Counted from the first letter of the stretch, positions 39,783 through 48,247 are shown. The stretch: 64,000 nucleotides of DNA from Embleya hyalina (GCF_003967355.1 NZ_BIFH01000017.1:124001-188000); one strand, 5' to 3'. Made by a program: numbers and translations. Notes: a model not told the origin generated them from the sequence alone.

Positions 39783-40535
39783 TCACGACCGCCCCGCCGG
39801 GAGGTCGATCAGCACGATCGGCGCCCCGGAGGGCCGGGCCGAGCCGCCCGCCGGCTCCACCGTCACCCCCACCCCCGACGCCCGGTCCAACCCCGACGCC
39901 AGCAGCGCCGTCCCCGGCCGGATCAGGCCGATCGACCGCATCCGGCCGTTGTCGCTGTACCACCCCTGGTACACCCGCGCGTCCGGCAGCGTCGGCAGCC
40001 CCGAGGTCAGCACCACGGCCCGGTCCAGCGCGGGCGAGGCGATCACCCGCACCGTCCCGCCACCACTGGCCGGCGCCGACCCCCCGACCGCGTCCGGCGC
40101 GGTGATCACCGCCTCGATCGCCGCGCCCCGCGCCCGCTGCTCGGCCACGGCCCGTTCGGCGTCCCGGGCGTCCCGGTACCGATCGATCGCCACCCCGCCC
40201 AGCGCGCCGATCGCCGCCAGGCAGGCCGCCAGTACCAGGACCACCACCCGCCGGGTCCGCCGCGGCTCCACCGGGGTGGGTGAGTGCCGATCGGGCAGCT
40301 CCGGCGGCAGCTGACGCACGGTCGCGATCTCGTCCATCACCCGCCGCTTCAGCTCCGGACCCGGCGACTCGGCGACCGCGACGGCCAGTCGTGCCGAGGT
40401 CGCCCGGAACTCGCGCACCTCCCGCGCGCACGCCGGACACTCGACCAAGTGGCCTTCGAACTCCCGCCGTTCGTCCTCGTCGAGGGCGTGCAGGGCGTAC
40501 GCGCCCGTCATCGTGTGCAGGTCGGCGGAGGTCAT
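39783..40535 (-). CDS. rskA: Anti-sigma-K factor RskA
   Basis: Membrane anti-sigma factor, 250 residues. The N-terminal anti-sigma domain carries a zinc-binding H-x3-C-x2-C (HLVECPAC, near residue 29). A single membrane helix (about 98-116, VVVLVLAACLAAIGALGGV) leads to an extracytoplasmic RskA domain with GRMRSIGLIRPGTALL near the end. It is predicted to hold the adjacent sigma factor until proteolysis. The ATG at 40535 overlaps the sigma stop (ATGA), so the two are made in fixed ratio. Confidence 0.92.
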   Translation of the reverse strand: MTSADLHTMTGAYALHALDEDERREFEGHLVECPACAREVREFRATSARLAVAVAESPGPELKRRVMDEIATVRQLPPELPDRHSPTPVEPRRTRRVVVLVLAACLAAIGALGGVAIDRYRDARDAERAVAEQRARGAAIEAVITAPDAVGGSAPASGGGTVRVIASPALDRAVVLTSGLPTLPDARVYQGWYSDNGRMRSIGLIRPGTALLASGLDRASGVGVTVEPAGGSARPSGAPIVLIDLPAGRS

Positions 40536-41116
40536 GCGCCCACTCCCAGGCAGTCGCGGAGGCGGATCAGACCGTCCCGCAGGCGGGTCTTGATCGTGCC
40601 CAGCGGTACGTCGAGCAGGCCGGCCACCTCGCGGTGCGTACAGCCCCGGTAGTAGGCCAGGGTCACGGACCGGCGCTGCACCTCGGTGAGGGTGCGCAGG
40701 CAGCGCCGTACCTGCTCGCGTTCCAGCCGCGCCTCGACCTCCTCGACCACCTCGTCGTACTCCGGCGTGTGCTCGCGGACCGCGGTGCGGTGCTCCCGAT
40801 CGGTGGCCGCCTGGGCCGAGCGCACCCGGTCGACGGCGCGACGGTGCGCCATGGTCAGGATCCAGGTCATCGCGCTGCCCCGGTCGGGGCGAAAACGCGC
40901 GGCGCCGCGCCAGACGTCGAGCAGCACCTCCTGGGCCACCTCCTCCGACTGCGCGGGATCGCGGACCACCCGCCGGGCGACGCCCAGCACCGCGCCGATC
41001 ACCGCGTCGTAGACGAACGAGAACGCCTCCTGGTCCCCCTGCGCGACACGGGCGAGCCGGTCCTCCAGCGTGGGGGCGTGCTCGCCCGGCGCGGCGAGGT
41101 GTACGACGGTCCTCAC
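40532..41116 (-). CDS. sigK: ECF RNA polymerase sigma factor SigK
   Basis: 194-residue extracytoplasmic-function sigma factor. Region 2 lies at about residues 30-98 (SEEVAQEVLLDVWRGAARF and SAMTWILTMAHRRAVDRVRS). Region 4 lies at about 140-190 (HREVAGLLDVPLGTIKTRLR). The GTG start at 41116 has GAGG upstream. The gene pair with RskA and the divergent oxidoreductase/fasciclin genes match the SigK group of actinobacteria. A CCAATC-N16-CCGAAT element at 41278-41305 is the likely autoregulated promoter. Confidence 0.92.
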   Translation of the reverse strand: MRTVVHLAAPGEHAPTLEDRLARVAQGDQEAFSFVYDAVIGAVLGVARRVVRDPAQSEEVAQEVLLDVWRGAARFRPDRGSAMTWILTMAHRRAVDRVRSAQAATDREHRTAVREHTPEYDEVVEEVEARLEREQVRRCLRTLTEVQRRSVTLAYYRGCTHREVAGLLDVPLGTIKTRLRDGLIRLRDCLGVGA

Positions 41117-41277
41117 CCGGCCTCACCCCCCTGCCCGAGCCCGTCCCGGCGGCGGTGTCCGTGCCGATCGTCCATGTCCCACTCCCACTCGCGCCGACCC
41201 CGAGGCGGACACCCGCGCCGTGCGTCCGGGCCCCGAGCGCTCCCGGCCCCATCACCGCACATGGCCATCCGACCCAT

Positions 41278-41305
41278 ATTCGGCGCCGCGGACCGCCCGG
41301 ATTGG
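41278..41305 (-). promoter_or_regulatory. Putative SigK promoter of sigK-rskA
   Basis: On the minus strand, CCAATC (41305-41300), 16 bases, then CCGAAT (41283-41278). The -10 CCGAAT and a CCATCC-like -35 are, as I recall, the elements used by mycobacterial SigK. The message would have a leader of about 155 bases before sigK. Confidence 0.7.
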
Positions 41306-41363
41306 TCCTCGCACCCATCGATTTCCGGACCGGCACGCCACCCCGCCCCATTCGAGTGAACGA

Positions 41364-41391
41364 CCAATCCGAATGGCCGACGGCACCGAAT
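41364..41391 (+). promoter_or_regulatory. Putative SigK promoter of the molybdopterin oxidoreductase gene
   Basis: On the plus strand, CCAATC (41364-41369), 16 bases, then CCGAAT (41386-41391), identical in both hexamers and spacing to the minus-strand element. The expected RNA start falls at about 41398-41400, on the GTG codon at 41400, which suggests a leaderless message. Confidence 0.7.
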
Positions 41392-41399
41392 GGCCCGAC

Positions 41400-42965
41400 G
41401 TGAAGGCAAACGAGACTCGCCGATGGCTCCGGGCCGGAGCAGGCGCGCTGAGCGGACTGCTGTCCGCCGGCGCGGCGTTGGCCGTCGCCGAGTTCGCCGC
41501 CGCGTTCCTCCGCCCCGAGGCGGGCCCCCTTCCGGCCGTCGGGGGAGCGGTGATCGACCGCACTCCCCCGGAGGTCAAGGACTGGGCGGTCCGCCAGTTC
41601 GGCACCGACGACAAACTCGTGTTGCGCACGGGGATCCTGGTGCTCCTGGGCCTGATCGCGATGGGCCTGGGCGTCCTGTCCCTGCGGCTGCGCCGTACCG
41701 CGATGGCCGGAGTGGTCGCGTTCGGCCTGGTCGGCGCGTACGCGGCGACGCATCGCGCCGGCGCCGGCGCCGTCGACGCGGTGCCCTCCCTGCTGGGTGG
41801 TGTGCTCGGCGCCGCCGCGCTGTGGTGGTCGACCGAGCCGGTGGTGCGAGTGCGCGCGGAGGATCGCGCGTTCGACCGCCGGGCGTTCCTGACCACCATC
41901 GCCGCATTGGCCGTGGGCTCGGCCGTGGCCGGCACCACCGGTCGGATCGTCGCCGACGGCAGACGGGCCTCGATCGCCGCCTTCCGCAACCGGATCCGGC
42001 TGCCCGTCGCGGCGGAACCGGCCGCACCTCTCCCCCCGGGCACCGACCTGCGCCTGCCCGGACTGTCCGCCTTCACCACCCCCAACGCCGACTTCTACCG
42101 CGTCGACACCGCCCTGGTGGTTCCCCGCGTCGACGTGCGGAACTGGTCGCTGCGCATCCACGGAAAGGGTGTCCGTACACCGCTGCGCTACTCCTACGAC
42201 GACCTGTTGCGCCGCCCGCTGATCGAGCGCGACCTCACCCTGACCTGCGTGTCGAACGAGGTCGGCGGGCCGTACACGGGCACCGCCCGCTGGCTCGGGG
42301 TACGCCTCGCCGACCTCTTGCGCGAGGCCGGTGTACGCCCGCCGAGCCGGGGCGGGCCCGCCGATCAACTGGTGTCCCGGTCCGTCGACGGGATGACCAT
42401 CGGCACCCCGGTCGAAGTCGCCATGGACGGGCGCGACGCGCTGCTCGCGGTGGGCATGAACGGCGAACCCCTGCCGTTCGAACACGGCTACCCGGTCCGG
42501 ATGGTGGTGCCCGGACTGTACGGCTACGTCTCCGCGTGCAAGTGGCTCGTCGACCTCGAACTGACCACGTTCGCCGGCTACGACGCCTACTGGGTCAAGC
42601 GCACCTGGGCCCGGGAGGCGCCGATCAAGACCCAGTCGCGCATCGACACGCCCAAGCCGTTCGCCCGCCTCCGGGTCGGCGTTCCGATACCGATCGCCGG
42701 CGTCGCCTGGGCCCAGCACCGGGGCGTGGCAGCGGTCGAGGTGAGCGTGGACGGCGGGCCGTGGCAGCGGGCCCGATCGGCCGAGGTCCCCGGACCCGAC
42801 ACCTGGCGGCAGTGGGTGTGGGAGTGGACCCCGACCCGGACCGGCTCACATCGGATCGAGGTCCGCGCGACCGACGCCGGCGGCGCGGTGCAGACCGACA
42901 AGCGGGTCGGCACGGTGCCGGACGGTGCCACCGGACGACATTCGGTGGTGGTCACCGTCGCCTGA
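41400..42965 (+). CDS. Membrane-anchored molybdopterin-dependent oxidoreductase (sulfite-oxidase family)
   Basis: About 521 residues. An N-terminal membrane part has several hydrophobic segments (residues about 10-160, ending near ALAVGSAVAGTTG). The sulfite-oxidase-type molybdopterin domain carries the Mo-ligand cysteine in LTLTCVSNEVGG, followed by GYPVRMVVPGLYGY. The C-terminal dimerisation domain ends RHSVVVTVA. Redox substrate unknown. I chose the GTG at 41400 because the SigK-like promoter places the RNA start there. An ATG at 41373 is in frame but would lie inside the promoter. It leads into the fasciclin gene 93 bp downstream. Confidence 0.88.
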   Translation: MKANETRRWLRAGAGALSGLLSAGAALAVAEFAAAFLRPEAGPLPAVGGAVIDRTPPEVKDWAVRQFGTDDKLVLRTGILVLLGLIAMGLGVLSLRLRRTAMAGVVAFGLVGAYAATHRAGAGAVDAVPSLLGGVLGAAALWWSTEPVVRVRAEDRAFDRRAFLTTIAALAVGSAVAGTTGRIVADGRRASIAAFRNRIRLPVAAEPAAPLPPGTDLRLPGLSAFTTPNADFYRVDTALVVPRVDVRNWSLRIHGKGVRTPLRYSYDDLLRRPLIERDLTLTCVSNEVGGPYTGTARWLGVRLADLLREAGVRPPSRGGPADQLVSRSVDGMTIGTPVEVAMDGRDALLAVGMNGEPLPFEHGYPVRMVVPGLYGYVSACKWLVDLELTTFAGYDAYWVKRTWAREAPIKTQSRIDTPKPFARLRVGVPIPIAGVAWAQHRGVAAVEVSVDGGPWQRARSAEVPGPDTWRQWVWEWTPTRTGSHRIEVRATDAGGAVQTDKRVGTVPDGATGRHSVVVTVA

Positions 42966-43058
42966 TCACCCCCTCGCCGCCTGTCGGCCCCCCGTTCCCG
43001 TCACCCGTTCGACGCCGCGGCGCATCCGTCGCGGTCGCCATCCGAAGGAAGTCTCGCC

Positions 43059-43721
43059 ATGACCGTCATCCGTCTCCCCCGCACCCTCGCCACGGTCGCG
43101 ACCGTGGCCGCGCTCGCCCTCCCGTTGGCCGCCTGCGGCAGCGACGACAAGAAGGACGACTCCACCGCGAAGACGGCGGCCTCCGCGCCGGCCGTCGCCC
43201 CTTCCGCGCCGGCCGGCGCCCCCGGCACCACCACCTCGGCCGCCGCGCCCTTCGGCGCCGGATGTGCCGCGGTCCCGGCCACCGGCGCGGGCAGCTTCAC
43301 CGGCATGGCCCAGGACCCGGTCGCCACCGCCGCCTCGCACAACCCCGTGTTGTCCACACTGGTGGCGGCGGTCAAGGCGGCCGGGCTCGTGGACACGCTC
43401 AACACCGCGCAGAACATCACGGTGTTCGCGCCGACCGACGACGCCTTCGCGAAGATCCCCAAGGACACCCTGGACAAGCTCCTCGCCGACAAGGACGCGC
43501 TGACCAAGGTGCTGACCTACCACGTGGTGGGACAACGCCTGGCCCCCGCCCGGTTGGCCGGCGGCTCGTTCGAGACGCTGGAGAAGCAGCCGCTGACCAC
43601 CAAGGGCTCGGGTGACGCGTACACCGTCAACGACACCTCGAAGGTGGTCTGCGGCAACGTGCCGACCGCGAACGCGACCGTGTACCTCGTGGACACGGTG
43701 TTGATGCCGCCGGCCTCCTGA
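43059..43721 (+). CDS. Fasciclin-domain (FAS1) lipoprotein
   Basis: 220 residues. The signal peptide ends in a lipobox (LPLAAC, cysteine near residue 26). A Ala/Pro/Ser-rich linker (about 30-70) leads to one FAS1 domain (about 85-218) with NITVFAPTDDAFAKIP, TYHVV and ATVYLVDTVLMPP. It resembles the mycobacterial antigens MPT70/MPT83, known SigK targets. ATG at 43059 with GAAGGAAG upstream. It probably shares a transcript with the oxidoreductase gene; only a weak SigK-like element precedes it. Confidence 0.92.
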   Translation: MTVIRLPRTLATVATVAALALPLAACGSDDKKDDSTAKTAASAPAVAPSAPAGAPGTTTSAAAPFGAGCAAVPATGAGSFTGMAQDPVATAASHNPVLSTLVAAVKAAGLVDTLNTAQNITVFAPTDDAFAKIPKDTLDKLLADKDALTKVLTYHVVGQRLAPARLAGGSFETLEKQPLTTKGSGDAYTVNDTSKVVCGNVPTANATVYLVDTVLMPPAS

Positions 43722-43750
43722 ACGATCCACGCGCCCGCGCCGGGCGAGCC

Positions 43751-43793
43751 GGTGGACGGTCGGCCCCCGTGCGTGGGGGCGCGACCGTCCACC
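43751..43793 (+). terminator. Hairpin terminator of the fasciclin gene
   Basis: A 12-bp outer stem (GGTGGACGGTCG) and a 6-bp inner stem (GCCCCC) are separated by one bulged base. It starts 29 bases after the stop. Confidence 0.8.
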
Positions 43794-43905
43794 CGGGTGC
43801 CGTACACCGTCGGGCCTCTCCCTCCCAGGCCCGGGGGTGCCGGCCGCCGCGCCGGTCGAAACCGCCCCCATCGGTCGGCCACATCGACCTCGCGCCCCGA
43901 GTCGT

Positions 43906-43945
43906 GTCCGCAAACCCCCGTCGGCTTCGTCGGGGGCTTGCGGAC
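43906..43945 (-). terminator. Hairpin terminator of the cyclase-like gene
   Basis: An 8-bp stem (GTCCGCAA), a 1x1 mismatch and a 6-bp stem (CCCCCG) surround a 10-base loop. It starts 28 bases after the stop of the minus-strand gene. The 110 bases between the two hairpins hold nothing recognisable. Confidence 0.7.
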
Positions 43946-43973
43946 CCGACCCGGTTCGTCGCCACCCACCACG

Positions 43974-44672
43974 TCACCCGGGCGAGCGAACCTCCCCGTC
44001 GAAGGTGAAGCCCCTGTCCAGCCCCCCGCGCCGGACAGTCGTCTTCTTCCCTCGCGGCAAATTCGCCGGCCGCTCGGTGTCCGTGGCGGGTGGGCGCTGA
44101 TACCCGGGTACGTACACCCAGGCCGTCTCGTCGACCTCCTTGGCCCGCACGTGAACCTCCCCGTAGGCCGCGCTCTCCAGGCCGCCCCGCTCCGGGACGA
44201 CCACCGCCTCGTGCCAGGGCCCGGACACGATCAGCGCCAGGCACGCACGCTCCGCGGCGGCCAACACCTCGCGCAGCGGGTCCGCGTTGACCAGCCGGCA
44301 GGCGGTGTTGATCGCACTGCCCGACCAGCCCCGGGTGTCCTGCACCACGTCCCCCGCGTGCAGCGAGACCCGCAGCCGGATCCGTGCCTCGTCGCTCGCG
44401 TGCCGGTCGTGGTTGCGCAACCCGGCGTGCAGGCGATCGATGAACAGGTCGGTCAGATCCTCCTTCGGCACGTTGGCCGGGATCAGCAGGATCGCCCCGT
44501 CACCGCGATCCTCGACCACGCACGCGTCCCAGGCGATGCCCGCCGATTCGAGGGCGGAGTGCAGCAGTTCGTACAGACGTCCCCGTACCCACTCCTGCGT
44601 CACGTCCGAGCGCCTGCCGAATCGCTCGACGTCGAGCACCAGGATCGACATGTATCGCGACTTGGCTCCCAC
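43974..44672 (-). CDS. Class III nucleotide-cyclase-like protein
   Basis: 232 residues. The fold of an adenylate/guanylate cyclase homology domain can be traced. The first metal aspartate is in ILVLDVERFG near residue 14. The EDRGDGAILLIP segment near residue 55 stands where the second metal motif is expected. LRVSLHAGDVVQDTRGWSGSAINTACRL matches the later strand and helix. The substrate-specifying residues are not typical, so it may be a degenerate or regulatory homologue. The C-terminal 40 residues are polar tail. It lies 116 bp downstream of a Crp-family gene on the same strand, a natural pairing. Confidence 0.75.
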   Translation of the reverse strand: MGAKSRYMSILVLDVERFGRRSDVTQEWVRGRLYELLHSALESAGIAWDACVVEDRGDGAILLIPANVPKEDLTDLFIDRLHAGLRNHDRHASDEARIRLRVSLHAGDVVQDTRGWSGSAINTACRLVNADPLREVLAAAERACLALIVSGPWHEAVVVPERGGLESAAYGEVHVRAKEVDETAWVYVPGYQRPPATDTERPANLPRGKKTTVRRGGLDRGFTFDGEVRSPG

Positions 44673-44788
44673 GGAATCCCCCTATCGGGCCGTGCGCTCG
44701 CGCGCACCGCTCGCCACTCCCTGCCTCCTGCCCCTCAAGGAGTACTCCGGCGCCGGCCGCTTGTACGCGTCAGATGACACACAACGCG

Positions 44789-45433
44789 TTATCCGTCGGC
44801 CCATTCCCGTAAAGCGGGCGGATCGGACACCACGATGCTGCCGCGCCGGGTCTGCACCAGTGCCGATTCGTGCAGCACACGCAGCGCCCGGACCACCGAT
44901 TCCCGGGAGATGCCGATCGCGTCCGCGAGTTCCTGCTGGGTGGTCCGGATCACACACGGACCCTCGGCTTGGCCCAGCGTACGATCGGCCAGCGCCCGGG
45001 CCACCCGCCGCCCGGTGGCCAGCGCGCCGTACTCGACCCGCCAGCGGTCCGACTCGCGGATCCGCAACACCGTGCGGATCAACACGGCGTACACCAACGG
45101 GGCGTTCGTGCTCAGCAGTTCGCGAAAGCGGGTCAGCGGCACGAGTACCGCCACCACCGGGCCGAGGGCGACCACCGTCGCCGACCGGCCGCGCCCGTCG
45201 ATACACGCGAGTTCGCCCACCAGTTCACCCGGTCCGCGCACCGCGATGGTCACCGCCGACCCGTCCGAGGTGGCTCGTTCGATCTTGACCTGCCCGTGTT
45301 CGATCAGCACCACGTGGCGCGGGTGATCGCCCTCCATGAACAGCGCGTCACCCCGGTCGTAGCCCAACCGGCGGCCCGATTCCCGCAGCACGTCCCGGAG
45401 TTCCTTGGGCAACGCCCTGTCTTCCTCCGCCAC
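44789..45433 (-). CDS. Crp/Fnr-family transcriptional regulator
   Basis: 214 residues. The N-terminal cyclic-nucleotide-binding beta barrel (about 15-120) has the phosphate-binding region GPGELVGELACIDGRGRSATV. A dimer helix follows, then a winged helix-turn-helix (about 160-210, TTQQELADAIGISRESVVRALRVL). ATG at 45433. The 299 bp upstream form a divergent region with the TenA-like gene. A nucleotide-cyclase-like gene is next downstream. A Crp-type site lies before the atp operon; that this protein binds it is only a possibility. Confidence 0.9.
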   Translation of the reverse strand: MAEEDRALPKELRDVLRESGRRLGYDRGDALFMEGDHPRHVVLIEHGQVKIERATSDGSAVTIAVRGPGELVGELACIDGRGRSATVVALGPVVAVLVPLTRFRELLSTNAPLVYAVLIRTVLRIRESDRWRVEYGALATGRRVARALADRTLGQAEGPCVIRTTQQELADAIGISRESVVRALRVLHESALVQTRRGSIVVSDPPALREWADG

Positions 45434-45732
45434 ACCCGCTCCTCCGTCGCCCGTGCCGCCAGAGCTTAATCACGCGTGTCGGGGTTGGGCAGGCGTTCGG
45501 CGATCCCGCCGAACCGGCCCAACCGACCGTGCGTCGCCCCGTGCGCGGCGCACGATCCGTCCCGCCGACCGGTCACCCCTTCGATGGATTTCCGACGGTT
45601 TCCCCACCGGTTTTCGCCCTCGCCGCCACGATCGGGGAGTGAATCGGCCCGTTCCCGGGGAGGGATACGGCTCCCGAACGAGGGTCGCGCCGGGGTCGCG
45701 AGCGCCGGGACCGACGAGTGGAACGGTGGACG

Positions 45733-46371
45733 ATGGACGCACGAATGCTCTATACCCAGGTCGTCCAGGACCTGACCGAAGGCGCCACGAACCGGTTCGT
45801 GGACCGCGCCGAGGCCGGCCCGGTCGACGTCGAGGCGTTGCGCCGGATCGCGGGCGAGGAGTACCGGATCATCTCCAGTGACGGGCGCTCCTTCGCCCTC
45901 CTGGCGGCTCGCTTCCCGGACTCCGCGCCGCTGTTCCTGGCGCTCGCGAGCGGCGAGGCGCAGGCCCTGGAGTTGTTGACGCCGTACGCCGAGGCGGTCG
46001 GCATGGGCGCCGCCGAACTGCGCGGCCACCCGCCGGTCGCCGCCGCCCAGGGGTATCCGCATCACCTGGCCTGGCTGGCCCAGTTCGGCTCGCGGGCCGA
46101 GGTGGCGCTCGCCCTGTTGGTCAACTTCGGCTTCTGGGGCGGCTATTGCGGGCGCTTCGCGCGGGCGCTGCGCACCCACCACGAGTTGACCGAGGATCAG
46201 GTGGCCTTCTTCACCTTCTTCTCCGCATCGCCCCCGGGCTTCGAGGACGCGGCGCTGACCCTGTTGCAGACCGGCCTCGACGGGGGCGACGACCAGGAGG
46301 GCGCCAAGACCGCCGCCCGACTGATGCAGAGCTACGAACTGGCCTTCTGGGACGCCCTCCCGACGTCGTAG
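45733..46371 (+). CDS. TenA/PqqC-like heme-oxygenase-fold protein
   Basis: 212 residues, all helical in character. Hydrophobic and aromatic spacing (PHHLAWLAQFG, NFGFWGGYCGRFARAL, AFFTFFSASPPGFEDAAL) resembles TenA/PqqC-type proteins of the heme-oxygenase fold, but the catalytic cysteine and glutamate pattern of thiaminase II is not evident. The start is ATG 45733 (MDARMLYTQ). It is divergent from the Crp-family gene and convergent with capA, 21 bp away. Function is not assigned. Confidence 0.6.
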   Translation: MDARMLYTQVVQDLTEGATNRFVDRAEAGPVDVEALRRIAGEEYRIISSDGRSFALLAARFPDSAPLFLALASGEAQALELLTPYAEAVGMGAAELRGHPPVAAAQGYPHHLAWLAQFGSRAEVALALLVNFGFWGGYCGRFARALRTHHELTEDQVAFFTFFSASPPGFEDAALTLLQTGLDGGDDQEGAKTAARLMQSYELAFWDALPTS

Positions 46372-46392
46372 CCGAGCCGCACGGGGCCGCCC

Positions 46393-47640
46393 CTATCGGT
46401 CCTCCACCAGTCCCGCCCCCGCCGCGCCCTCGGACAGCACCGCGTCGACCACCGTCGACCGCGCCGTCTGCAGCAGCGCCCGGGTGTCGGCCGGCGTGCC
46501 CGGATCGGCGAGTGCCCGGTTCACGTCCAGGATCCGAAACGGCGGGCCGGGATGGGCGAACAGCGGCCGAAACCGCGCCTCGGTCACGCTCCACCGCCCC
46601 GTCGTGTCGCGCGTGAAGGTGAACATCCCGGCCGAGCTGTAGTTGCCGCGCGGCTTGTCCGGGAAGTTGGCCAGTTCGTCGCCCATGCCGTAGATCACCC
46701 AGGTGCCGTTGACCTTCTCGTACGCCTGCGGCACGTGGTTGTGGGTGCCGACGATCAGGTCGACGTCCTTGACCCCGTTGTCCGCCGAGGCGGTCAACTC
46801 CCGGGCGAGTGTCCGCTGTTGCTCGTCCGGCTCGCGCTGCCACTCGGTGCCCCAGTGCAGGCTGAGCAGGACCACCTCGGCGCCGGCCGCGCGGGCGGCC
46901 CGGGCCTGGGCGATGATCCGCTGCTTGTCGATCACGTTGACCGACCACGGCTTGCCCTCGGGCAGCGGGATCCCGTTGGTGTCGTAGGTCCAGGACAGGT
47001 GGGCGACCTTGACCCCCTTGACCTCCAGGATGGTCGGCGCGGCCTCCTCCTCGGTCCGCGCGCTGCCGGCGTGCCGCACGCCCGCCGCGTCCAGGGTGTC
47101 CAGGGTGCGCCGAACCCCGGCGAAGCCGCCGTCCAGCGTGTGGTTGGACGCGGTCGAGCAGCCGTCGTAGCCGGTGTCCGCCAGCGTCCCGGCGATCTGC
47201 GGCGGCGCGGCGAAGATCGGATACCCGGTGAACGGCCCCTCGGGCGGCCCGTACGGGGTCTCCATGTGGCACAACGCGAGGTCGGACCCCTGCACGAGCG
47301 GCCGGACGTCGGCGAAGATGCGGTGGAAGTCGTTCCCCGAACCGCCCGCGTCCTGCTGCGACTGGGCGATGATCGTCGGGTAGGCGAGTACGTCGCCCGT
47401 GGTGGTCAGGGTGAAGCTCATCGGTGGTTTCCCGGCCGGCCCGGTCCCCGGTGCCCCGGATCCGGACGACCCGCCCGCGGTCGCGCTCGGCGCCGCGATC
47501 GGGTCCCGGCGCGCGCTGCCCTCGGTGCGGTCCGCGTCCCAGACCAGGGTGATCAGCCCGCTGAGCAGGCCGACCACCACCAGCGCGACCCCGGCCCGGC
47601 GTCCGGTGCGTGCGGTGTCCCTCGTACGTGACGTATCCAT
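46393..47640 (-). CDS. CapA-family protein
   Basis: 415 residues. One N-terminal membrane helix (about 15-33) and a Ser/Gly/Ala linker lead to a CapA/PgsA-type metallophosphatase-fold domain. TTTGDVLAYP near residue 78, SNHTLDGG, LSLHWGTEW and VGTHNHVPQAYE are the usual metal-site segments. Members take part in poly-gamma-glutamate capsule synthesis, but most actinomycete copies are uncharacterised. ATG at 47640 with GGGGAA upstream. No capB/capC gene is near, so a capsule role is not implied. Confidence 0.85.
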   Translation of the reverse strand: MDTSRTRDTARTGRRAGVALVVVGLLSGLITLVWDADRTEGSARRDPIAAPSATAGGSSGSGAPGTGPAGKPPMSFTLTTTGDVLAYPTIIAQSQQDAGGSGNDFHRIFADVRPLVQGSDLALCHMETPYGPPEGPFTGYPIFAAPPQIAGTLADTGYDGCSTASNHTLDGGFAGVRRTLDTLDAAGVRHAGSARTEEEAAPTILEVKGVKVAHLSWTYDTNGIPLPEGKPWSVNVIDKQRIIAQARAARAAGAEVVLLSLHWGTEWQREPDEQQRTLARELTASADNGVKDVDLIVGTHNHVPQAYEKVNGTWVIYGMGDELANFPDKPRGNYSSAGMFTFTRDTTGRWSVTEARFRPLFAHPGPPFRILDVNRALADPGTPADTRALLQTARSTVVDAVLSEGAAGAGLVEDR

Positions 47641-47710
47641 GGCCCCGTGTTCCCCCCCGCGCGCGACCGCAGCCGAAGAGCGACCGTTCGGCCGAACACG
47701 CCGGAGGCGC

Positions 47711-48022
47711 TCAGAGCCGCCACACCTCGGGAAGGCCCGCCTGCGCACCCGCCGCCGAGTAGTCGTGGCCGACCTCGGTCAGCTCGGCCATCCGGGCCTG
47801 CCAGGCGACGTTGACCGGGAGTTCGGCCAGTTCCGTGAGCAGCCGAGAGTAGTCCTCGCAGTCGATCAGATGGAACAGCTCCGACCCGCTGCGCCAGATG
47901 CTCCACTCGCGCACCCCGGCCGCCCGGATGGCCGCGGTCAACTCCGCCGGCACCTCGCGGTGGGCCTGTTCGTACTCGTCCTCGTGTCCCGTCCGCAGCC
48001 GGGTGTGCAGTGCCACGCGCAT
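47711..48022 (-). CDS. L-rhamnose mutarotase-type protein
   Basis: 103 residues of the RhaM-like family, which interconverts anomers of deoxysugars such as L-rhamnose or L-fucose. Typical segments are RLRTGHEDEYEQAHREVP and SIWRSGSELFHLIDCEDY. ATG at 48022. It faces the lactonase/hydrolase pair across a 225-bp AT-richer promoter region that contains TGATCCGATCA, so the three genes are probably co-regulated for deoxysugar use. Confidence 0.88.
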   Translation of the reverse strand: MRVALHTRLRTGHEDEYEQAHREVPAELTAAIRAAGVREWSIWRSGSELFHLIDCEDYSRLLTELAELPVNVAWQARMAELTEVGHDYSAAGAQAGLPEVWRL

Positions 48023-48107
48023 GTCGGCGCCCTTCGAGTCCCGGATCGACGCCGGCGGCGGGTCGTGATGCGGACGGTTTCCCTCCGACCCGACACAACC
48101 TTGACAT

Positions 48108-48118
48108 TGATCCGATCA
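48108..48118. promoter_or_regulatory. Palindrome in the divergent deoxysugar promoter region
   Basis: TGATCCGATCA (5+1+5 symmetric) follows a TTGACA box at 48101-48106. The size and form suit a GntR-type operator. No regulator gene lies next to it in this window. Confidence 0.45.
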
Positions 48119-48247
48119 TTAAGTTTCAGTGGTCGAGTCAATCTTGCATATCGGCAGTATCAAGGCCAGGGCTCCGGAAAATCGAATCCCATTGGTCCGA
48201 TGACTGAGTCGCGTGCAGACCTTTCCGTACCTCTGGAGTGACCTTCC

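Noticed and set aside
35644-40314. A very long plus-strand open frame overlapping the aldehyde dehydrogenase and recQ genes
   Set aside because: It is out of frame with both real genes, reads as Arg/Gly/Pro/Ala-rich sequence, and is the usual by-product of high third-position GC.
41264-41290. A CCATCC box on the plus strand as a -35 element
   Set aside because: No CCGAAT-like -10 lies at the right spacing, whereas CCAATC-N16-CCGAAT matches exactly on both strands nearby.
40535-42719. Continuation of the rskA frame far upstream, to give a protein of nearly 1000 residues
   Set aside because: The conserved anti-sigma domain starts at MTSADLHTM with an ATGA overlap to sigK. The extension is antisense to the sigma and oxidoreductase genes.
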